DNA of 19,446 bases from CAVQBP01 sp964448105 (lineage in GTDB: Bacteria > Bacteroidota > Ignavibacteria > Ignavibacteriales > Ignavibacteriaceae): positions 1 through 19,446 of the forward strand of contig CAYUVK010000099.1 in NCBI GenBank assembly GCA_964448105.1, given 5' to 3'. Shown in pieces: positions 15,518 through 19,446 of the stretch. The position numbers and the translations under genes are program-made. How positions within the stretch are numbered: the stretch's first letter is position 1; every line of letters starts with the position of its first letter. Below the pieces are notes generated by a model, which saw only the letters and a program-made list of their open reading frames with translations, was not told the origin of the DNA and ran no database searches.

Positions 15518-15949
15518 ATGGAAGATATACATTATTATTCAACTAAAGTAGAATGGAAAGAAGGAAGAATCGGTGAACTGACTTCACCTGCTTTCCCTCC
15601 GATAAAAGTGGCAACACCGCCTGAATTTAAAAATGGTGTACCTGATATTTGGTCACCCGAACATTTATTTGTTGCATCAATAAATATCTGCTTGATGACT
15701 ACTTTTCTAGCAATTGCAGAAAATTCAAATCTTGAATTTATTTTTTTTACTTCCGAAGCAACCGGGAAACTGGAAAAAATCGATGGCAAGTATATGATCT
15801 CGGAAGTGGAGCTTAAGCCGGTTGTAAAAATTAAAGATGAAAAACATAAAGAAAAAACATTAAGGATTATAGATAAATCCGAAAAGGGATGTTTAATTTC
15901 AAATTCTGCCAAATCAAAAATAATTCTAAATCCTCAAGTAATTTTATAA
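15518..15949 (+). CDS. OsmC/Ohr family peroxiredoxin-like protein
   Basis: A 143-residue protein of the OsmC-like fold, whose characterised members reduce organic hydroperoxides. TPPEFKNGVPDIWSPEHLFVASINICLMTTFLAIA (33-67) contains Glu48 and the first redox Cys58; EKGCLISNSAKSKI (122-135) contains the second, Cys125. Both cysteines and the glutamate of the family are kept, so thiol-based activity is likely. It begins 11 bases after the anti-sigma candidate and ends 10 bases before the FmdB-like gene, so it is probably co-transcribed with both. The substrate is unknown. Confidence 0.88.
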   Translation: MEDIHYYSTKVEWKEGRIGELTSPAFPPIKVATPPEFKNGVPDIWSPEHLFVASINICLMTTFLAIAENSNLEFIFFTSEATGKLEKIDGKYMISEVELKPVVKIKDEKHKEKTLRIIDKSEKGCLISNSAKSKIILNPQVIL

Positions 15950-15959
15950 AGGAGATATA

Positions 15960-16202
15960 ATGCCAATATTCGAATATCGATGCCAGGAATGCGGAACAAA
16001 ATATGAAGTTCTTCATAAGTCATCTGAAAATAAAAATGAAATAATTTGTCCGAATTGCAATTCATCTAATAATAAAAAATTACTATCGACTTTTAGTGCT
16101 TCGATGGGTGAGTCTAATTATTCGGGGAATAGCTGTTCAACAGGTAATTGCGATATTCCTTCTTCGGGCGGATGTGATTCAGGTTTGTGCGGATTGAATT
16201 GA
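15960..16202 (+). CDS. FmdB-type zinc ribbon protein
   Basis: An 80-residue protein of the FmdB/CxxC_CxxC_SSSS family of putative regulatory zinc ribbons. MPIFEYRCQECGTKYEVLHKS opens it and IICPNCNS follows; Cys8, Cys11, Cys30 and Cys33 form the zinc site. The tail (50-80) is Ser/Gly-rich and carries five further cysteines (SCSTGNC, GGCDSGLCG), which is common in this family and may bind metal or be redox-active. AAAGGAG before the ATG gives a clear start. It is the last gene of the plus-strand sigma/anti-sigma/OsmC group. Confidence 0.9.
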   Translation: MPIFEYRCQECGTKYEVLHKSSENKNEIICPNCNSSNNKKLLSTFSASMGESNYSGNSCSTGNCDIPSSGGCDSGLCGLN

Positions 16203-16248
16203 TTATTGAAAGAGCATGGATGCATGATCTTGAACTTACTCTTGTTTA

Positions 16249-16274
16249 CCCACCTAAACCTAAGTGAAGGTGGG
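16249..16274. terminator. Hairpin between convergent genes
   Basis: CCCACCT (16249-16255) pairs with AGGTGGG (16268-16274) around a 12-base loop, in the 112-base gap between the FmdB-like gene (plus) and the TPR gene (minus). CTTGAACTT occurs on both sides of it as a direct repeat. No strong T-run follows on either strand, so confidence in termination is moderate. Confidence 0.5.
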
Positions 16275-16314
16275 AACTTGAACTTGGGATGATGGCTTTG
16301 CAGAGTTTAGATTG

Positions 16315-17082
16315 TTAAGATTTATTCTGATTGATTCTTTTTAAAAATCTATCGGCACTATCTTTTAAATAAGGATCCCGAAAATCATACAGGGGAAGGG
16401 AGAGGACTTTTTTAAAGTACTCCTTTTCTTTTTCTTCATTTTGAAGTGCTCTGTAAGTAAGTGCCATTTGAAAGTTTGCAGTTATAATATCAGGATTAAT
16501 GCTTAGAGCCTTCTTTAACATTCTTTTCGAATCTTCAAAGCTGCCGTCTGGTACATTTCCGTAAAGAATATTTGCAAAAATTCTTTCAATCCAACTGAGT
16601 CTTCCTATCTCCCTGTAATATGCACCTAAAATTATATAAGGGAGCGCGTTATTGGAATCAAGCTGAACAGCTTTCTTTGCATTCTCCTCTATCTTCTTTG
16701 CATAATTTAATCTTTCTTTCCCTCCTGTTAGTCTTGCAAGATTACCGTAAGAGATTGCAGAGTAAGTGAAAGATAAAGAACTATCCGGAAATGCATTTAC
16801 AAACTTTTCGGAATAATCTATTGCTTTGTTAAAATCTTCTTTAGCTTCATCCTGTTTATGGTCTTTTCTCTTTAACTCTCCAACAGCATTATAAATCTTA
16901 ACAATATTTAAAAGTGAATTATTATTTTGCGGTTTAAGTTCATAAGCTTTTTGATAATATATGAAAGCCTGATTTATTTTAAATTGCTGATAAAGAGAAT
17001 CTCCATCAGCAATATATTTTTGATAGCTTTGAGAATAGATATCAAAAGATAATATGATTAGAAGTGTAAGAAGTATTTTCAA
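16315..17082 (-). CDS. Exported TPR-repeat protein
   Basis: A tetratricopeptide-repeat protein of about 255 residues. I choose a TTG start at 17082 because it gives MKILLTLLIILSFDIYSQ, a clean signal peptide, four bases after the upstream gene's stop. The longer GTG frame to 17127 adds MAIQLPHPRKKLSND, which would overlap the upstream gene by 41 bases. Repeats follow: GDSLYQQFKINQAFIYYQKAYELKP, EAKEDFNKAIDYSEKFVNAFPDS, YAKKIEENAKKAVQLDSNN, and SKRMLKKALSINPDIITANFQMALTYRA. TPRs bind protein partners; none is identifiable. Localisation is probably periplasmic. It shares a transcript with the NTF2-like gene and perhaps ilvD. Confidence 0.75.
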   Translation of the reverse strand: MKILLTLLIILSFDIYSQSYQKYIADGDSLYQQFKINQAFIYYQKAYELKPQNNNSLLNIVKIYNAVGELKRKDHKQDEAKEDFNKAIDYSEKFVNAFPDSSLSFTYSAISYGNLARLTGGKERLNYAKKIEENAKKAVQLDSNNALPYIILGAYYREIGRLSWIERIFANILYGNVPDGSFEDSKRMLKKALSINPDIITANFQMALTYRALQNEEKEKEYFKKVLSLPLYDFRDPYLKDSADRFLKRINQNKS

Positions 17083-17086
17083 ATCG

Positions 17087-17584
17087 TTACTCAATTTTTT
17101 TCTGGGGTGCGGGAGTTGTATTGCCACCGTCTAAAACGAATTTCCAGCTGCCGTCTTTTTGCTTTTTCCATATAGTTATATAGTTACCGTAAACCGTATC
17201 TTTTGCCATATAGATCCAGTTTCCAAAAGTATAACCTAATTCTCCTGATTCCGATACTTCAGCTTTAACCGGTGACCATTCCAATTTAGCATTCGAACTT
17301 TTCATTTTTGAATAATATTCTTCCAAATCTTTTTTCCCCATTATCGGAAACTGCCCGTCTCTCATTAAAATTACATCATTATCTGAATAAGCTATAAATG
17401 CTGCCGATATTCCTTCCTTAATAGATTTTTCTGAAAATTCCTTATCGGTCTTAATAAGTTCTTCTTTTGAAGCATTTGAATTTTCAGGATCATCTTCTTC
17501 AACAGCAAAAATTTTGGGAGATATAATAAGGATTGTTAAGATACCTGCAAAAAAAACGAAATAATATCTAATGATATTTCTCAT
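17087..17584 (-). CDS. Exported NTF2-like/DUF4440 (SnoaL-like) protein
   Basis: A 165-residue protein with a signal peptide, probably cut after Ala27 (KIFA-VEEDD). The remaining 138 residues fit the cone-shaped NTF2-like fold: LIKTDKEFSEKSIKEGISAAFIAYSDNDVILMRDG, then GKKDLEEYYSKM, then the strands WSPVKAEVSESGELGYTFGNW and ITIWKKQKDGSWKFVLDGGN. This is the DUF4440 pattern seen in many secreted Bacteroidota proteins; the function is not known and some relatives are enzymes or binding domains. AGGAG lies before the ATG. It starts 15 bases after ilvD ends, so it may be read with ilvD, although the products are unrelated. Confidence 0.82.
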   Translation of the reverse strand: MRNIIRYYFVFFAGILTILIISPKIFAVEEDDPENSNASKEELIKTDKEFSEKSIKEGISAAFIAYSDNDVILMRDGQFPIMGKKDLEEYYSKMKSSNAKLEWSPVKAEVSESGELGYTFGNWIYMAKDTVYGNYITIWKKQKDGSWKFVLDGGNTTPAPQKKIE

Positions 17585-17599
17585 ATTGTTTCTCCTATT

Positions 17600-19282
17600 T
17601 TATTCGATGAATTCATCTGTAACGCAGCCTTGCGATGCAGAGGATACATTTTTAATATATTTAAAGAGACTTCCGCTTTTAACTTTATAATCGGGCATTA
17701 CCCAATTCTTTCTTCTTTTTTCAAGTTCCACATTACTAACTTCAAGATCAATACTATTTTTTTCGGTATCTATAGTAATTATATCTCCATTTTTTATTAG
17801 CGCAATTGTTCCGCCCATTTGAGCTTCCGGAGTGATATGACCTACAACAAAACCGTGAGTACCACCTGAAAATCTACCATCTGTAATTAAACCGATACTT
17901 TTACCCAAACCTTTCCCCATAATTGCAGAAGTAATTGAAAGCATTTCGCGCATTCCGGGACCACCTTTAGGACCTTCATACCTGATTACGACAACGTCAC
18001 CTGCTACTACTTCATCGTTTTCAATAGCTTTCAACGATTCTTCTTCAGAATCATAAACTTTTGCAGGGCCGGAAAAACGCAATCCTTCTTTACCGGTTAT
18101 TTTTGCAACAGCTCCTTCTCTTGCAAGGTTACCATATAAGATTCTTAAATGTCCTGTTTTTTTTATCGGGTTTGAAAGAGGTGCAATAATTTTTTGATCC
18201 GTTTTAAGATCTTCTGCTGTTTCAATATTTTCAGCTAATGTTTTTCCTGTAACGGTCACACAATCTCCATTAAGAAACCCTTCTTTTAAAAGAAGCTTTT
18301 GAACAGCAGGAACTCCGCCGATCTGACTAAGATCTTCCATAACATATATACCGCTTGGCTTTAAATCTGCAAGATAGGGAACTTTGTCCGAGATCCTTTG
18401 AAAGTCATCAATAGTCAAATTCACTTTTGCTGCTTTTGCCATTGCAATTAAATGAAGAACAGCATTAGTTGAGCCTCCAAGCGCAATAACAATTGTAATT
18501 GCATTTTCGAAAGCTTCCTTGGTTAAAATATCGCTAGGTTTAATATCTTTTTCTAGAAGATTTAAAATTGCTTTCCCTGAATTAAAACATTCATCAATTT
18601 TTTCTTTATTTATTGCGGGTGTAGATGAACTAAAGGGAAGACTCATACCTAGAGTTTCAATTGCAGTTGCCATTGTATTTGCAGTATACATTCCGCCGCA
18701 GGCACCTTCGCCTGGACATGCATTACGCAATACATTGTGAAGATCTTTTTCATTAAATTCATGCGAAAGGAATTTTCCATAAGCTTCAAAAGCGGAGACA
18801 ACATCAAGCTTCTGTCCGTTAAAATGTCCGGCTTTTATTGTTCCGCCGTATATCATAATTGAAGGCCTGTTCAATCTGGACATGGCCATGATTGAACCGG
18901 GCATATTTTTATCGCATCCCGGCAAGGCAATAAGCCCATCATACCATTGTGCCCGCATTACAGTTTCAATTGAATCGGCAATAATATCCCTTGAAGGGAG
19001 AGAATATTTCATTCCTTCGGTTCCCATTGATATTCCATCACTAACACCAATTGTATGAAAAATAAAACCGATTAATCCGGAATCAACAACTCCTTCTTTA
19101 ACTTTTTTTGCGAGATCATTTAAATGCATATTACAGGTGTTACCTTCCCATCCCATACTTACAATTCCGACCTGTGCTTTTTGCATATCTTCATCCGTCA
19201 ATCCAACTCCGTAAAGCATTGCCTGTGAACCAACCTGGGAAGGAGTTTGTGTTAACCTGCTGCTGTATTTATTTAGCTTCAT
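17600..19282 (-). CDS. ilvD: Dihydroxy-acid dehydratase
   Basis: IlvD (EC 4.2.1.9) dehydrates 2,3-dihydroxy-isovalerate and 2,3-dihydroxy-3-methylvalerate to the keto acids that precede valine and isoleucine. At 560 residues it has full family length. The iron-sulphur cysteines are Cys50 (EGNTCNMH), Cys123 (PGCDKNMPG) and Cys195 (CPGEGACGGMY). Asp124 and Lys125 are the usual metal and carbamate positions. The C-terminal GLITDGRFSGGTHGFVVGHITPEA is typical of the IlvD/Edd family, and the overall pattern fits IlvD over Edd. AAAGGAG stands 6 bases before the ATG. The other ilv genes are not in the window; the 164 bases upstream to the window edge are AT-rich with no clear gene. Confidence 0.97.
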   Translation of the reverse strand: MKLNKYSSRLTQTPSQVGSQAMLYGVGLTDEDMQKAQVGIVSMGWEGNTCNMHLNDLAKKVKEGVVDSGLIGFIFHTIGVSDGISMGTEGMKYSLPSRDIIADSIETVMRAQWYDGLIALPGCDKNMPGSIMAMSRLNRPSIMIYGGTIKAGHFNGQKLDVVSAFEAYGKFLSHEFNEKDLHNVLRNACPGEGACGGMYTANTMATAIETLGMSLPFSSSTPAINKEKIDECFNSGKAILNLLEKDIKPSDILTKEAFENAITIVIALGGSTNAVLHLIAMAKAAKVNLTIDDFQRISDKVPYLADLKPSGIYVMEDLSQIGGVPAVQKLLLKEGFLNGDCVTVTGKTLAENIETAEDLKTDQKIIAPLSNPIKKTGHLRILYGNLAREGAVAKITGKEGLRFSGPAKVYDSEEESLKAIENDEVVAGDVVVIRYEGPKGGPGMREMLSITSAIMGKGLGKSIGLITDGRFSGGTHGFVVGHITPEAQMGGTIALIKNGDIITIDTEKNSIDLEVSNVELEKRRKNWVMPDYKVKSGSLFKYIKNVSSASQGCVTDEFIE

Positions 19283-19446
19283 TATTTCTCCTTTTTAATT
19301 CTATTTATAAGTCTTAGCTAAAAATGAAATTGTAAAGATCCAAATTTACAAAATTTAAAGTTTATAGAAAGATTAAAAAAAAGGAATACATGGTAAGAGA
19401 GATAGTTGTCTATTTGGGAATTATTTCTTGAAAATCTTACTCGGCT
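19283..19446. other. Leader and promoter region of ilvD, to the window edge
   Basis: An AT-rich stretch of 164 bases that must hold the ilvD promoter on the minus strand; a TATAAA lies close to the gene but lacks a convincing -35. No attenuator hairpin or branched-chain-rich leader peptide was seen. The last 26 bases could encode the end of a minus-strand gene (PSKIFKK-stop), but this is too short to support. Confidence 0.4.

Noticed and set aside
19390..19431. Thirteen-codon plus-strand frame with AAGGAAT in front near the right edge
   Set aside because: Too short, no recognisable product, and the window ends before any continuation could be judged.
1..19446. CRISPR array, prophage, defence island or insertion sequence
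   Set aside because: No regularly spaced repeats, no transposase, integrase or phage-like proteins, and no defence-type nuclease or helicase genes were found on either strand.

Overview
The window is AT-rich (I estimate roughly one third GC by eye) and looks like chromosome from the Bacteroidota/Chlorobiota side of the tree, most likely an Ignavibacteria-type organism. The main pointer is a type IX secretion C-terminal sorting domain of the form SYPNPFNPTT...GREV...SGVYFYS...KKIVL at 2429-2668 (minus strand). Other pointers are a lipoprotein built of FDG..W beta-propeller repeats and a mixture of genes with and without Shine-Dalgarno sequences. No tRNA, rRNA, CRISPR array, transposase or phage gene was seen.

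Layout. (1) 204-2368, plus strand: a two-gene module with overlapping stop and start codons. It encodes a membrane-anchored octaheme cytochrome c of the hydroxylamine oxidoreductase (HAO) family and a polytopic membrane protein that is an internal tandem duplication of a roughly four-helix unit. I recognise no family for the second protein. (2) 2429-6347, minus strand: an exported beta-helix/TPR/type IX-sorted protein broken by one in-frame TGA, and a beta-propeller lipoprotein. Two copies of a dispersed palindromic repeat (2374-2423 and 6692-6741) bracket this segment. (3) 6858-9117, plus strand: cysS and a YgjP-like zinc metallopeptidase. (4) 9152-13748, minus strand: a tight four-gene operon. 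In transcription order it holds a degenerate histidine-kinase-like protein, miaA, a GT2-like glycosyltransferase and a GlcD-type FAD oxidase. (5) 14038-16202, plus strand: an AlkA-like DNA glycosylase, then an ECF sigma factor, a small zinc-finger anti-sigma candidate, an OsmC-like protein and an FmdB-type zinc ribbon. (6) 16315-19282, minus strand: ilvD, an exported NTF2-like protein and an exported TPR protein.

How the genes relate. The operon at 204-2368 is a plausible respiratory or nitrogen-compound redox module in which the duplicated membrane protein would replace the NapC/NrfH-type quinol dehydrogenase or soluble cytochromes usually paired with HAO-like enzymes. It is the best candidate for an undescribed system here. 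The sigma/anti-sigma/OsmC/FmdB group looks like a small stress or redox response unit. The rest is core metabolism and translation (cysS, miaA, ilvD) mixed with surface and exported proteins. Convergent gene pairs are separated by clear hairpins.
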